Shown in pieces: positions 32,115-41,707 of a stretch of 64,000 bases of DNA. The stretch comes from a bacterium (GTDB lineage: Bacteria > JAHJDO01): contig JAUSPT010000032.1 in the NCBI GenBank assembly GCA_030652805.1, forward strand, positions 62,001 through 126,000, written 5' to 3'. The notes under the pieces are model-generated. The model ran no database searches. It was given only the letters and a program-made list of their open reading frames with translations, and was not told the DNA's origin. Both the position numbers and the translations under genes were made by a program. The first letter of the stretch is position 1. Every line of letters begins with the position of its first letter.

Positions 32115-34034
32115 AATAGATTTCAGGACTCTTTTTTCTGTTACAATTATATGCACAGGGATATCTTTCTTCTCATGTGGAACATCTCTAATAACCTGAA
32201 AATCAAATGCAAGACCAATTAATACAGCCTTTCCTGAAACTGATTTTAAAAAATGGTCGTAATACCCTCCACCACAGCCTATCCGATTTCCATTCCTATC
32301 AAAACAAACACCTGGAACAACAATTAAGTCAAGACTGCTTGTGTTTATAGGTCTATAACTTTCCTTTTTAGGAGACAAAATCCCGTATTTACCATTTACA
32401 AGATCCCTATCAAAATTTTTCAAAAGAGATGCATGCATTTCACGATTTCCATTTTCTATATAAGGCACACTCACTATTTTACCCATTTTCATTGATTCTA
32501 AAACCATATCCTTTGTTTGAACCTCATCTCCTTTTCCAACATAAAACATAACCGTTTTAGATTTTCCAAAAACATCCAGTTCGAAAAGCCGCTTCTTAAT
32601 CTGTCCACTTTTAGTTGCTATTTCATCATAAGATGTCCTTTGGCGTTTCTCTATCATCTTCTGGCGTAATATATGTTTTGATGTATTGTTCATACCTTTA
32701 TTACTCCTTTTTCTCAAAATCTCCATACGCTCTTTTATTTTTTTTTCATATCCCTGTTCAGTAGGATTATAATACGCAGGAATATCAGGCGCATATTCCT
32801 GCTCCACATAATGGTCCTTATAGTTGTGCGTATACTTGTAATCCCGGCCATGGCCCAGAACCTGAGCTCCTGGATATGAGCCTACTTTAAGATGATCAGG
32901 TACTTCTTTTAATTTATTGCTCTTTACATCCTCTAAAGCCCTATCTATCCCAAGATAAGAAGCATTGCTTTTTGGAGCAGTCGCAATATAAGTTACTGCC
33001 TGTGCAAGAATTATCCTGGCCTCTGGTAAACCCACAAATTCAGACGACTGCAAAGCTGCATTAGCTAAAATTAGAGCATTCGGATCAGCATTGCCAACAT
33101 CCTCAGAAGCGCATATAACAATTCGTCTTGCTATAAACCTTAGATCCTCACCTGCATAAATCATCTTTGCAAGCCAGTAAAGACTTGCGTCAGGATCTGA
33201 GCCTCTCATGCTCTTTATAAACGCAGAGATCGTATCATAATGTGAGCCTTCATCCTTATCGTATACTACCTGTCTTTTGCCAACAGCCTCTTCAGCCATC
33301 TTTATTGTAAAATGGATAATACCACTTTTATCGGGCTTGCCTAATAATACACCCAACTCAAGAGCATTAAGAGCCCTTCTTCCATCTCCGTCTGAACATT
33401 CAACAATATGTAACAATGCGTTATCATTCATTTCAATCTTCAATTTGCCAAGTCCTCTTTGCTTATCCTTTAACGCATTCTCTATAATAAGCTTTATATC
33501 TTCATTGGAAAGAGAATATAATTGAAATACCCTTGATCTTGAAAGCAATGGACTGTTTATTGTAAAGAAAGGATTATGAGTACTTGCTCCAATCAATGTT
33601 ATAATATTATTTTCAACAGCGGGCATCAATCCATCCTGTTGCGCCTTATTAAACCGATGAATTTCATCAATAAAAAGTATTGTCTTTATATTGTTTATTT
33701 CCTTCCTCATTCTTGCGGATTCAATAATCTCGCGTATTTCTGAAATGCCGGATGTAACTGCATTAATTCTGTCAAAATGGGATTTTGTTACATTGGCAAC
33801 AATATAAGCAAGTGTTGTTTTCCCTGTACCAGGAGGGCCATATAGTATTAGAGAGGTTATTTTATCATTATCAATGGTCTTTTTGAGAATCCCTCTCTCC
33901 CCTAGAATATGTTCCTGACCAACAAACTCTATAAGGGTTCTGGGTCTCATTCGAACAGCTAGAGGAGTGTTGCTGTCAAATTTTGAGTTTTGAGTTTTGA
34001 GTTTTGAATTTTTGTCAAAATCAAAGAGGTCCAT
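32085..34034 (-). CDS. rarA: RarA/MgsA AAA+ ATPase fused to 5-formyl-THF cyclo-ligase
   Basis: 649 residues. Residues about 25-447 are RarA (replication-fork recombination ATPase): Walker A GPPGTGKTT, Walker B ILFIDEIHRFN, sensor ASTHNPFF, SRSRVF, DGDGRRALNALE, and the C-terminal domain ending YYNPTEQGYEKKIKERM. Residues 448-640 are a complete 5-formyltetrahydrofolate cyclo-ligase: RQKMIEKRQ, VPGVCFDRNGNRIGCGGGYYDHFL. The joint falls at the natural RarA end, and AAAAGGAG sits before Met448, so the ligase might also be made alone from 32693. Leader residues KNSKLKTQNSKFD come from a tandem word; the tail comes from R1 copy E. Confidence 0.9.
   Translation of the reverse strand: MDLFDFDKNSKLKTQNSKFDSNTPLAVRMRPRTLIEFVGQEHILGERGILKKTIDNDKITSLILYGPPGTGKTTLAYIVANVTKSHFDRINAVTSGISEIREIIESARMRKEINNIKTILFIDEIHRFNKAQQDGLMPAVENNIITLIGASTHNPFFTINSPLLSRSRVFQLYSLSNEDIKLIIENALKDKQRGLGKLKIEMNDNALLHIVECSDGDGRRALNALELGVLLGKPDKSGIIHFTIKMAEEAVGKRQVVYDKDEGSHYDTISAFIKSMRGSDPDASLYWLAKMIYAGEDLRFIARRIVICASEDVGNADPNALILANAALQSSEFVGLPEARIILAQAVTYIATAPKSNASYLGIDRALEDVKSNKLKEVPDHLKVGSYPGAQVLGHGRDYKYTHNYKDHYVEQEYAPDIPAYYNPTEQGYEKKIKERMEILRKRSNKGMNNTSKHILRQKMIEKRQRTSYDEIATKSGQIKKRLFELDVFGKSKTVMFYVGKGDEVQTKDMVLESMKMGKIVSVPYIENGNREMHASLLKNFDRDLVNGKYGILSPKKESYRPINTSSLDLIVVPGVCFDRNGNRIGCGGGYYDHFLKSVSGKAVLIGLAFDFQVIRDVPHEKKDIPVHIIVTEKRVLKSIKFEARSTKY
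33978..34018. repeat. TTTTGAG tandem word in the rarA fusion leader
   Basis: Four TTTTGAG/TTTTGAA units near the start codon, encoding NSKLKTQNSKFD. Related to the array in the gspI leader. Confidence 0.7.
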
Positions 34035-34967
34035 TCATTCTCCCATATTCTTTTTAATATCAATATCTGCTTTCTTTTTAAGCTTATCTACCAAATCAAC
34101 ATATATCCTGTCTGCTTTCCTACTAAATAGAATTCTATATATCTCATCTCTAACCTCTGATAATTTTCTCACCTTTGATAGCTTTCTTCCTTCTAATCTT
34201 ATAATATGATACCCTGTCTGTGTTTTAACTAAATCTGCAATCTCGTTAACTTTTAATTTTGATGTTGCCACGCCCAGTTCAGGCAGTAATTCGCTCACAT
34301 TAATAAAACCAAGATCTTCTCCTTCCCTGGCCATGTCCTCTCCGCCTTTAATTCTTTCCAGAAGTTCATTTGCTGTTTGTTCAGCTACTTTCTCGTTATC
34401 TTCTATCTTGATAAGTATCTGCCTTATCTTTACCTGTTCAGGCTCTAAAAAATCCTTCTGATGAGCCTGATAATACTGACTAATTTCGTATGGTTCTATT
34501 CTCACCTTTGAATTAACTTTAAATTGAATTATCTTTTTTATCATCAGATTCTTCTTATACTTCTCCTCTAAAGTTTCCAGGGTTAACCCCTCATTTCTTA
34601 ACGCGTCGTAAAAATCATCTAAACTTTTAAACTTGCTTTTTGCAGTATTTACCATTTTTTCTATCTCTATTTTGTCAACTTTAATATTCTCTCTTTTTGC
34701 TTCTCCTAATAACAGGCACTCTTTAATTAAATCATCCAGTATCGATTTCTTCCTATCTCTCAGCTGCTTCTCCAACTCTTCTCCGGAATAAGCCGTTTTG
34801 TATGCTTCTTCTATTTCAAAAACACGCTGCTTAAATTGACTATAAGTAATTACCTCTCCATTGACTGTTGCCATAATATAATCAATCACCTCGCTGAATG
34901 CATAAATAGAAAATAAGCAAAATATAAAGTTAAATACAATTGTTTTTTTCAACCAGTTCGCATCCAT
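34035..34967 (-). CDS. SurA/PpiC-type periplasmic peptidyl-prolyl isomerase
   Basis: 310 residues with an N-terminal signal sequence (TIVFNFIFCLFSIYAF). A SurA N-domain begins at DYIMATVNGEVITYSQF, followed by a rotamase domain with QVKIRQILIKIEDNEK, GGEDMAREGEDLGFINVSELLPELG and TQTGYHIIRLEGR. Probably an outer-membrane protein chaperone. Start overlaps the ispA stop as TAATG. Confidence 0.88.
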   Translation of the reverse strand: MDANWLKKTIVFNFIFCLFSIYAFSEVIDYIMATVNGEVITYSQFKQRVFEIEEAYKTAYSGEELEKQLRDRKKSILDDLIKECLLLGEAKRENIKVDKIEIEKMVNTAKSKFKSLDDFYDALRNEGLTLETLEEKYKKNLMIKKIIQFKVNSKVRIEPYEISQYYQAHQKDFLEPEQVKIRQILIKIEDNEKVAEQTANELLERIKGGEDMAREGEDLGFINVSELLPELGVATSKLKVNEIADLVKTQTGYHIIRLEGRKLSKVRKLSEVRDEIYRILFSRKADRIYVDLVDKLKKKADIDIKKNMGE

Positions 34968-35815
34968 TATTCTTCCCTTTCTATTATAAACTGTGCAATT
35001 TGTCTGAGAATATCAGCTCTTTTACCAAAACCATCAAGCTTCACCAATGCTTTATTTATCAAGGCTTCAGCTCTTTTCTCGGATTCTTCTATACCCAAAA
35101 AGGCAGGATAATTAAAACCCTTCTCCCTATCCAGCTTTTCATCCAGTATGTCATCTGTAATCTGGAATGCAATTCCTATCAACTTACCGTATTCATACAA
35201 TGCATCTTCTTCCGCTTTAGCTGCTCCTGACAAAATGGCTCCAATCCTGAGAGAAACAGCAATAAGAGCTCCTGTCTTATGAGTACAAACAAACTCTAAT
35301 TCAGGCAATTCAGCCTTATCCTTATCCCATGATATATCAACTACCTGTCCACCTATCATGCCAAATGTGCCAATCGCTTTAGATATTAGATTTATTACCC
35401 TTAATGCAAGCTTGCTGTCCTTTACCTCTTCAGATAGTATTTCAAATGCGATAGTCAATAATGCATCTCCTGCAAGAACAGCTATGTCCTCTCCAAACTT
35501 CTTATGAGAAGTCAACTTCCCCCTTCGATACTCATCATTATCCATAGCCGGCAGATCATCGTGAATTAATGAGTAATTATGTATAAGTTCCACTGCACAC
35601 GCAGCTGGCAACAGTTTTCTCTCTTCTTGCGAAAATATCTCTCCAGCAGCAAGCATCAAGATTGGCCTCAGGCGTTTCCCTCCTGAAAATACACTATATC
35701 TTATAGCCTCGTGTATGATCTGAGGATATTCAGTTTCCTTCGGCATATACTTATCAAGTTTGCTGTCTATGATCTTCTTTTTTGCAGATAGATAAGTTTC
35801 CAGGTTTAAGTTCAT
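34967..35815 (-). CDS. ispA: Polyprenyl (farnesyl/geranylgeranyl) diphosphate synthase
   Basis: 282 residues. GGKRLRPILML (about 50-60), first aspartate motif HDDLPAMDNDEYRRG, FGMIGGQVVDI, KTGALI and the second motif DDILDEKLDREKG. It extends isoprenoid chains from IPP; chain length cannot be set by eye. It overlaps xseB by ATGA, a common xseB-ispA pairing. Confidence 0.94.
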   Translation of the reverse strand: MNLNLETYLSAKKKIIDSKLDKYMPKETEYPQIIHEAIRYSVFSGGKRLRPILMLAAGEIFSQEERKLLPAACAVELIHNYSLIHDDLPAMDNDEYRRGKLTSHKKFGEDIAVLAGDALLTIAFEILSEEVKDSKLALRVINLISKAIGTFGMIGGQVVDISWDKDKAELPELEFVCTHKTGALIAVSLRIGAILSGAAKAEEDALYEYGKLIGIAFQITDDILDEKLDREKGFNYPAFLGIEESEKRAEALINKALVKLDGFGKRADILRQIAQFIIEREE

Positions 35816-36048
35816 TTTTCCTTCTCGTTCAGTTCAAATGGTTCTTTATATGCAATGCCATTGACGTCTTTCTTAAGTATTTCCACCTTTTTTTCAACTT
35901 CTCTCAATTTAACCGAGCAAAACTTCGCTAGCTTTACTCCTTCTTCAAAGAGTTCCAGAGATTTATCTAAAGAAACACTGCCCTCTTCCATCTCCTTTAC
36001 TATGTTTTCCAGCTTGTCTAGAGCCTGCTCAAATTTTAATTCTTTCAT
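35812..36048 (-). CDS. xseB: Exodeoxyribonuclease VII small subunit
   Basis: 78 residues matching XseB: FEQALDKLENIVKEMEEG, LDKSLELFEEGVKLA, CSVKLREVEKKV. It forms the small subunit of ExoVII. The large-subunit gene xseA is not in this window. It overlaps the rluD 3' end by 20 bp and ispA by 4 bp. Confidence 0.93.
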   Translation of the reverse strand: MKELKFEQALDKLENIVKEMEEGSVSLDKSLELFEEGVKLAKFCSVKLREVEKKVEILKKDVNGIAYKEPFELNEKEK

Positions 36049-36991
36049 AACCTAATTCCCTTTCCATATCTATTAATTTTTTTATATCATCCGCTAAAGG
36101 CGCTATGAACTCTACATCCTTATTTGAAGCCGGATGAGAAAAACTAATTCTGTAAGCATGCAACGCCTGACGATCAATCAGACTATCCAGCTTAGATACT
36201 AACCCTTTACTTTCTCCGTATATTTTGTCGCCTACAATTGGATAACCAAGATAGGCCATATGAACCCGAATCTGATGTGTCCTTCCTGTTGTTGGATAAG
36301 CGTTAATAAGTGTATTCTGATGGTAACGTTCAATCACTTTGAATTTAGTTAATGCTCTTTTTCCGCCAATATAAGCAATTGCCATTTTTGTTCTATGCGA
36401 TACACATCGGCCAATCGGTCTATCAATCTCGCCTTCATCCTGTGGGATCACTCCTCTTACAACGGCCATATAAGTCTTCTTCACCTTCCTGTTCTTAAAC
36501 TGCTCTGCTAAATTAGCATGAGCACTATTGTTTTTTGCTGCAATAAGAACCCCTGATGTGTCCTTATCCAGTCTATGAACTATACCCGGACGCATAGGCC
36601 CATTCAAATCCGACAGTGTTTTGCAATGATACAATAAAAAATTCACAACTGTGCCAGAGACAACTCCCTGCGCAGGATGTACAATAATCCCTGCAGGCTT
36701 ATTAATAACTATTATATTATCATCTTCATATAGTATATCAAGCGCCATATTCTCTGGCTTCAGCTTTAGCTCAGCATTATCTTGAAGCTCTGGGATAGTT
36801 ATTAATATATTATCCCCTATCTTAAGAAAATATCCCGGCTTTGTTTTTTTTTCATTTACCAAAGCATGATTGGCAATAATCAAATTCTGAATGAAAGACC
36901 TGGAAACCATATCAAGCTTATTTGCCAGAAATTTATCTAATCGTTCTCCAACATTCTGCGCATCAGCTATAAACTTATATTCCATATTCAT
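36029..36991 (-). CDS. rluD: 23S rRNA pseudouridine synthase, RluD family
   Basis: About 320 residues: N-terminal S4 RNA-binding domain (GERLDKFLANKLDMVSRSFIQNLI, in part) and the catalytic RLDKDTSG with its aspartate (PGIVHRLDKDTSGVLIAAK), plus GRTHQIRVHMAYLGYPIVGD. Start is the ATG at 36991 or 36985; the frame also runs upstream through tRNA-Thr, which cannot be coding. The start lies 2-8 nt after the tRNA 3' end, so this gene is probably expressed from the tRNA transcript. Confidence 0.93.
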   Translation of the reverse strand: MNMEYKFIADAQNVGERLDKFLANKLDMVSRSFIQNLIIANHALVNEKKTKPGYFLKIGDNILITIPELQDNAELKLKPENMALDILYEDDNIIVINKPAGIIVHPAQGVVSGTVVNFLLYHCKTLSDLNGPMRPGIVHRLDKDTSGVLIAAKNNSAHANLAEQFKNRKVKKTYMAVVRGVIPQDEGEIDRPIGRCVSHRTKMAIAYIGGKRALTKFKVIERYHQNTLINAYPTTGRTHQIRVHMAYLGYPIVGDKIYGESKGLVSKLDSLIDRQALHAYRISFSHPASNKDVEFIAPLADDIKKLIDMERELGYERIKI

Positions 36992-36993
36992 AG

Positions 36994-37066
36994 AGCCCAC
37001 GACCAGAGTCGAACTGGTGACCTCATCATTACGAGTGACGTGCTCTACCAACTGAGCTACGTGGGC
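36994..37066 (-). tRNA. tRNA-Thr (anticodon CGT)
   Basis: Acceptor GCCCACG/CGTGGGC, D arm GCTCAGTTGGTAGAGC, anticodon arm CGTCA-CTCGTAA-TGATG, T arm with GTTCGACTC, discriminator T. CCA is not encoded. It precedes rluD directly. Confidence 0.94.
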
Positions 37067-37076
37067 ATAAAAAAAG

Positions 37077-37149
<73 letters not shown>

Positions 37150-37171
37150 AATTTGAACTTAACACACTGCA

Positions 37172-37199
37172 ATTATACAAATTTTTATATTAATGGCAA
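37172..37199 (-). promoter_or_regulatory. Sigma70-type promoter for tRNA-Phe/tRNA-Thr
   Basis: Minus strand TTGCCA (37199-37194), 16 bp, TATAAT (37177-37172); the -35 box lies inside the last codons of the TudS-like gene. Predicted start about 16 nt before tRNA-Phe. Confidence 0.7.
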
Positions 37200-37667
37200 G
37201 CTTCTATTTAGATGCTTTACTGAAGCTACAAAATTCTTATAATCAATTTCAAGGAATTTTATGTTCTTCCCTGTTCTTTTTTTTATCTCTTCAATAAAAA
37301 TTCCGTTTTCATTAACAAGTTTTTCTCCGCGATAGACCTTACTTAGCGAACATGAAAGAGAACGTGCTATGCCAATTATTATTTTATGATCTATCCCCTT
37401 AAAATCTTCCAGTGTTTTTACTACACTTTGGGCTAATCCTGTGCAATGTTCTCTAAAGCCTGCTATCTTTTCATACTCATCCTTTGGCATTTTAGCTCGC
37501 TTCCCAAGAAAAGAGAATTCAGGACATGGCAGTTGTTCCAACAAAACATCATGTCCAGACATTAATTTACCAACAGCCTTTACTGTATTTACGTCAGGTT
37601 TAGAAATCCCGTCTGCTCTAACTTCGGGATTTAATAGACAATGTGATACAAACAGAATAGTTTGCAT
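37185..37667 (-). CDS. TudS-related (DUF523-like) putative desulfidase
   Basis: 160 residues from the ATG at 37667, which has GAGGAG 4 nt upstream. Two cysteine motifs fit the TudS/DUF523 family of iron-sulfur thiouracil desulfurases: FVSHCLLNPEVRADG at the N-terminus and LPCPEFSFLGKRAKMP near residues 48-63; a third cysteine lies in RSLSCSLSK. The protein should bind a cluster and remove sulfur from a small molecule; its substrate is not known. It overlaps the glycosylase gene by 37 bp. Confidence 0.7.
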   Translation of the reverse strand: MQTILFVSHCLLNPEVRADGISKPDVNTVKAVGKLMSGHDVLLEQLPCPEFSFLGKRAKMPKDEYEKIAGFREHCTGLAQSVVKTLEDFKGIDHKIIIGIARSLSCSLSKVYRGEKLVNENGIFIEEIKKRTGKNIKFLEIDYKNFVASVKHLNRSLPLI

Positions 37668-38320
37668 TTTCTCCTCAATGGACAATCTTTGCACACTGGT
37701 CTTGTTTTGCAGTAATTCTTGCCTAACTCAACCAGAAGAGCGTGAAACTCCTTATAAACTTCTACATCTTCTGGAATACTGCTTTCAAAAAAAAATTTTA
37801 ATGATTCATAGTCCAACTCATGCGTTAACTGCAGTCTTTCACAGATGCGTTTTGTATAAGCATCTATTACAAAAGAAGGTTTTTCTGCAGCATAAAGAAT
37901 TATTGAATCAGCGGTTTCCGGACCAATGCCCTTAAGTGACAGTAATTCAGCTCTTAAAGAACAAATTTCTTTATTGAACAGTCTCTTTAAGCTGCTATTA
38001 TATTCTTTGAAAATGTAGGTGCATATATCCTTTAGTCTTCTGGCCTTCTGTCTGTAGAAACCTGTTGGCTTTACATAAACTTCTAATTTTTCGAGAGAAA
38101 GATTAGACATTTTACATGGATCCAGAACATGCTTGTTCTTTAAATTCTCAATAGCCTTTTCTACATTTTTCCAGGCTACCTGCTGGGTAAGAATTGTACC
38201 GACAACTACTTCAAAAGGAGTCTCTGCTGGCCACCAATGCTGCGGGCCGAAATGGGAAAGAAGAGATGTGTAAAGCTCATAAGGATTAAGAAGGGGTTGT
38301 CTCAGATTCGGTTTCCTCAA
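37631..38320 (-). CDS. Endonuclease III-like DNA glycosylase (HhH-GPD)
   Basis: 229 residues: helix-hairpin-helix LKGIGPETADSII (about 134-146), catalytic aspartate in VIDAYTKRI and a C-terminal [4Fe-4S] site (C-X6-C-X2-C-X5-C: CKTRPVCKDCPLRRKC). The hairpin has Glu where Nth has its catalytic lysine, so it is probably a monofunctional glycosylase, closer to MagIII or thymine glycosylases than to Nth. Start codon is TTG at 38320, overlapping the upstream gene by 35 bp. Confidence 0.85.
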   Translation of the reverse strand: MRKPNLRQPLLNPYELYTSLLSHFGPQHWWPAETPFEVVVGTILTQQVAWKNVEKAIENLKNKHVLDPCKMSNLSLEKLEVYVKPTGFYRQKARRLKDICTYIFKEYNSSLKRLFNKEICSLRAELLSLKGIGPETADSIILYAAEKPSFVIDAYTKRICERLQLTHELDYESLKFFFESSIPEDVEVYKEFHALLVELGKNYCKTRPVCKDCPLRRKCKLFCLYHIVY

Positions 38321-38738
38321 GTTTCTTTTCTTCCTGTTTAATATCTTCTGACTTTTGATTTTCTTCAGGTGTCTCTTCTTGAGGCTTTTTCTCTGGTTCT
38401 TGAACTTCTGTAGGGATTTCTTCTTGTGGTTTTTCTTCGGATGGTTCAGTTTTCTCTAATTCTTGAGTCTCTTTGACAGGTTCTTCAAGTTTCTTCTCTT
38501 CTGTTTTTGTGGCTTCTTTAGGAGCTTTCTTCTCCGGTTCTGCTTTTTTCTTCTTTGATTCTTCTTCTTTCTGTTCTTTTCGCAGAATTTCGTTTACTAG
38601 TCTTTGCTTTCTTTTTATTCTTTTCTTCAAAAGCCTTATTTCTTTATTTCCTGCTACTTTTTCTGCTTTCTCTATTTTCTCAGCAAGCTTTTTCTTTAGT
38701 GTCTCTATCTTTTGCTTTAAATCTTCAACTATTTTCAT
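38286..38738 (-). CDS. Charged coiled-coil protein of unknown function
   Basis: 150 residues, almost entirely Lys and Glu. The first 60 residues look like a basic coiled coil (LKQKIETLKKKLAEKIEKAE, then RLLKKRIKRKQRLV); the rest is an acidic, Pro-rich low-complexity tail of EEKP/EPEK repeats. No signal peptide and no recognised domain. GGAGT precedes the ATG. It may be a disordered nucleic-acid- or ribosome-associated protein; I cannot assign it. Confidence 0.65.
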   Translation of the reverse strand: MKIVEDLKQKIETLKKKLAEKIEKAEKVAGNKEIRLLKKRIKRKQRLVNEILRKEQKEEESKKKKAEPEKKAPKEATKTEEKKLEEPVKETQELEKTEPSEEKPQEEIPTEVQEPEKKPQEETPEENQKSEDIKQEEKKLEETESETTPS

Positions 38739-38823
38739 ACGTTTACTCCTAATGGTTTTAAGTTTACTATCAGTTCGCTACATTATCATATTTCTAATTA
38801 ATTGAAAAGCTTATTTTACCTGT

Positions 38824-39951
38824 CTAAAAAATGCTACTTACATGCCGACCTATTGCTAGACAAGAGGTTAATGCAGGAGAGTCCATGCCAATAAGATTAA
38901 TCAAGCCTGGAAAGCCTTTTTCCTGCTCATGGGCAATAATAAAATCCCTTCCTGATCCTTGAAGACGTGGACTTATTCCAGCCATATCAGGAGACAAATC
39001 TTCCAATTTTAAACAGGGAAGAAACTGTTTGCAATCTTCAAAAACCTCTTGTTTGTAAGAAGAATCAACACTATAGTCAATTTTCTTCTCTATTTCATAA
39101 TTTTTTGGTCCTAATTTTACCTGTCCTGTAAGATCAATTACTGTGTGAACTCCTACACCACTTTTGCGAGCACGGTAAATCAGCGTATTTAGAGGTAGGG
39201 TGTTTTTGTTTTTGACCCTGAAATACTTGCCCTTTGAATAGTATAAGGAGTATCCAGCTTCTTTGGTATTTATCCTAACCATCGCAGCTATTGTATCAGA
39301 ATGCAGGCCAGCACAGTTTATCACAAATTCAGAGATAAGGCGTGTTTTTTCACCATTTGCGTCTATAACGTTTAAAACATAGCCATCCTGATGCTTATCT
39401 AGACCTGTCACCTTCGTATTATAGGAGATAATGACGTCTTTCTGAGTAGCCCTGAATTCGAGGTATTTCATTAAAGAATGACTATCAAGGATGCCTGTTG
39501 AAGGTGAATAAAGTGCTTGAATGCAGTGTAATGTAGGACAATAGCTTGCTATCTCCTCTTTAGAACAGAAACGAAGATCTTCCACTCCATTCCCTTTACC
39601 TTGTTTCAAAAGATTTTCCAGTATCTCAATTTCATATTCATTGGTTGCAACTATCAGCTTCCCCACACGGTTATGAGGAATACCAGCTTCTGTACATAGT
39701 TGATAGAGTAGCCTTTTCCCTTCCACACACAGTCTTGCTCTTAAGGAATCTCTTGCGTAGTAGAGTCCAGCGTGAATGACCTCACTATTTCGGCTGGAGG
39801 TGTCCTGTCCGAAGGAAGAATGTTGTTCCAAAACTATAACATCACGTTTTCGTTTGCTGATTTCAGCAGCCACAGCCAAGCCCACTACTCCAGCACCAAT
39901 AATTACTACATCAGTCTTCATCATTAATTCATTGGGTGACAAATCATTCAT
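38824..39951 (-). CDS. lhgO: FAD-dependent L-2-hydroxyglutarate oxidase-like protein
   Basis: 375 residues with the dinucleotide-binding VVIIGAGVVGLAVAAEISKR (about 14-33), SSRNSEVIHAGLYY with the conserved histidine, GKLIVATNE, VINCAGLHSD and the C-terminal GMDSPALTSCLAIG. These match LhgO (DAO superfamily) rather than glycerol-3-phosphate dehydrogenase. It would oxidise L-2-hydroxyglutarate to 2-oxoglutarate, feeding the quinone pool. An ATG at 39921 is an alternative start. Confidence 0.85.
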   Translation of the reverse strand: MNDLSPNELMMKTDVVIIGAGVVGLAVAAEISKRKRDVIVLEQHSSFGQDTSSRNSEVIHAGLYYARDSLRARLCVEGKRLLYQLCTEAGIPHNRVGKLIVATNEYEIEILENLLKQGKGNGVEDLRFCSKEEIASYCPTLHCIQALYSPSTGILDSHSLMKYLEFRATQKDVIISYNTKVTGLDKHQDGYVLNVIDANGEKTRLISEFVINCAGLHSDTIAAMVRINTKEAGYSLYYSKGKYFRVKNKNTLPLNTLIYRARKSGVGVHTVIDLTGQVKLGPKNYEIEKKIDYSVDSSYKQEVFEDCKQFLPCLKLEDLSPDMAGISPRLQGSGRDFIIAHEQEKGFPGLINLIGMDSPALTSCLAIGRHVSSIF

Positions 39952-39969
39952 ATCTAAATAATTTTGGAC

Positions 39970-40386
39970 CTATTCCCCTATGATCTTTACTAAAACTCGC
40001 TTCCTTCGTTTGCCGTCAAATTCCCCATAGAATATCTGTTCCCATGGACCAAAATCAAGCTTCCCATGTGTTACTGCAACCACAACCTCACGCCCCATTA
40101 CCTGACGCTTCATGTGAGCATCTGCATTATCCTCAAAGCCATTATGCTCGTATTGAGAAACTGGTTCATGAGGTGCAATCTTCTCAAGCCATTTGTCATA
40201 ATCATGAATCAGCCCCTGCTCATTATCATTAATATATACACTGGCTGTTATATGCATAGCATTAACAAGACACAAGCCCTCTTTTATTCCACTTTCCCTG
40301 AGCGCTTTTTCCACTTCAGGTGTAATGTTTATATAATCTCGTCTGTGCGGCGTTTGGAAAACAAGTTCTTTCCTATATGATTTCAT
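39970..40386 (-). CDS. yjbQ: YjbQ family (UPF0047) protein
   Basis: 138 residues, single YjbQ domain: [56 protein letters not shown], in parts. Conserved His/Asp residues fit the family, members of which have weak thiamine-phosphate synthase activity in vitro. It overlaps folC by 14 bp. Confidence 0.9.
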   Translation of the reverse strand: MKSYRKELVFQTPHRRDYINITPEVEKALRESGIKEGLCLVNAMHITASVYINDNEQGLIHDYDKWLEKIAPHEPVSQYEHNGFEDNADAHMKRQVMGREVVVAVTHGKLDFGPWEQIFYGEFDGKRRKRVLVKIIGE

Positions 40387-41707
40387 TTCTAATCACCTCC
40401 AATAATTCTCCAACAAGATATAATGAGCCAGTAACACAAACCAAGTCATTTCTATTTGCTTTCTGGAATGCATATTTTAATGATAAAGATATGTCTTTTT
40501 TTACAATAATACTACTGGTGAACTTTTGTGCCTCTTGAGCTAGAATCTCAGGCCTCAATGCACGATCAGTGCTTGTAATATTAGTAAAAACTGCGATTGA
40601 ATCCTCTGAAAGAAGTATTTTTAAAATATCTCTGCGATTTTTCTCCTTCAATATTCCAATTATGAATATTAATCTATCATATTCTATTTCAGAAATAGTC
40701 TGCTTCAGAACCCTTGCACTGCTGGGATTATGCGCTCCATCACAAATCAGCAAAGGATTTCTTCTTAATACCTGAAATCTGCCCTGCCAGATTGTTCTGC
40801 TAAGACCTGTTTTAATAGCATCTTCAGGAACTTTAAAACCAAATAATCGAAGCTTCTCTGCTACTGCAATAGCCAGTACAGCGTTAGTTATCTGATGTTC
40901 TCCAAGTAGATGAATTTCTAAATCACTATATGAATAATTATTCCCCTTAATCCAGAACCCTTGCCTGTTAATATTAGAACTTGTTCTTCCCCATTTATAC
41001 TCAGAGTTTATGTCAACTAATCTTGCTTTTTTCTCTTTTACCATGTTGCTAATTATATCCAGCACCTTCCGTTTTCTGCTGCCGCTTATCACCACATTGT
41101 TTTTTTTTATTATGCACGCTTTTTCATAAGCTATATCTGTAATTCTCTTCCCAAGCACATCTGTGTGTTCAAGCCCAACATTAGTTATTACTGATATAAT
41201 CGAATGACACACATTTGTTGCATCTAACCTCCCGCCCATGCCAGTCTCACATATCAAAACATCTATCTTCTCATCAGCAAAATACTTAAAGGCTAGAGCA
41301 GTAATAATCTCAAAATAAGTTGGATGATTCATGCCAAGAGTATTCCTCATATGCTTGACAGCTCTCTTAATATCAGAAACGATTGATATTACTCTTGTCT
41401 TAGGAATAAACTTTTCTATGATTTCAGATTCTTGCCTGACGGACTGCGTTTTTATACCTATTCTTTCTCTAAAATCAACAAGGTGGGGGGATGTATAAAC
41501 TCCAACCTTATACCCTGATAAAGCGATTATAGAACCTGTGAATGCAGCAACTGAACCCTTGCCATTGGTTCCTGCAATATGCACTGCTTTGAACCTATAA
41601 TGAGGATTTCCAAGCAGGTCAAGCAAAGTCTTTATATTATTTAATCCGAGCTTTATCCCAAAGTATTGAAGACTATTCAGGTAGTCTAATGCCTCAAGAT
41701 ATGTCAT
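40373..41707 (-). CDS. folC: Folylpolyglutamate synthase/dihydrofolate synthase
   Basis: 444 residues: substrate loop [12 protein letters not shown]-loop [11 protein letters not shown] (about 47-57), [25 protein letters not shown], and GAHNPSSA. Adds glutamate to folates. Starts directly after the accD TAA (TAAATG). An accD-folC pair occurs in several bacteria. Confidence 0.95.
   Translation of the reverse strand: MTYLEALDYLNSLQYFGIKLGLNNIKTLLDLLGNPHYRFKAVHIAGTNGKGSVAAFTGSIIALSGYKVGVYTSPHLVDFRERIGIKTQSVRQESEIIEKFIPKTRVISIVSDIKRAVKHMRNTLGMNHPTYFEIITALAFKYFADEKIDVLICETGMGGRLDATNVCHSIISVITNVGLEHTDVLGKRITDIAYEKACIIKKNNVVISGSRKRKVLDIISNMVKEKKARLVDINSEYKWGRTSSNINRQGFWIKGNNYSYSDLEIHLLGEHQITNAVLAIAVAEKLRLFGFKVPEDAIKTGLSRTIWQGRFQVLRRNPLLICDGAHNPSSARVLKQTISEIEYDRLIFIIGILKEKNRRDILKILLSEDSIAVFTNITSTDRALRPEILAQEAQKFTSSIIVKKDISLSLKYAFQKANRNDLVCVTGSLYLVGELLEVIRNEII

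Noticed and set aside
36994-37051. N-terminal extension of RluD reading through tRNA-Thr
   Set aside because: The DNA folds as a complete tRNA-Thr with all arms; the coding start must be 36991 or 36985.
37441-37935. 164-codon plus-strand frame
   Set aside because: Antisense to the TudS-like and DNA glycosylase genes, with no ribosome site or domain.
38473-38805. Ser/Phe-rich plus-strand frame
   Set aside because: Complement of the Lys/Glu-rich coiled-coil gene; low-complexity shadow.
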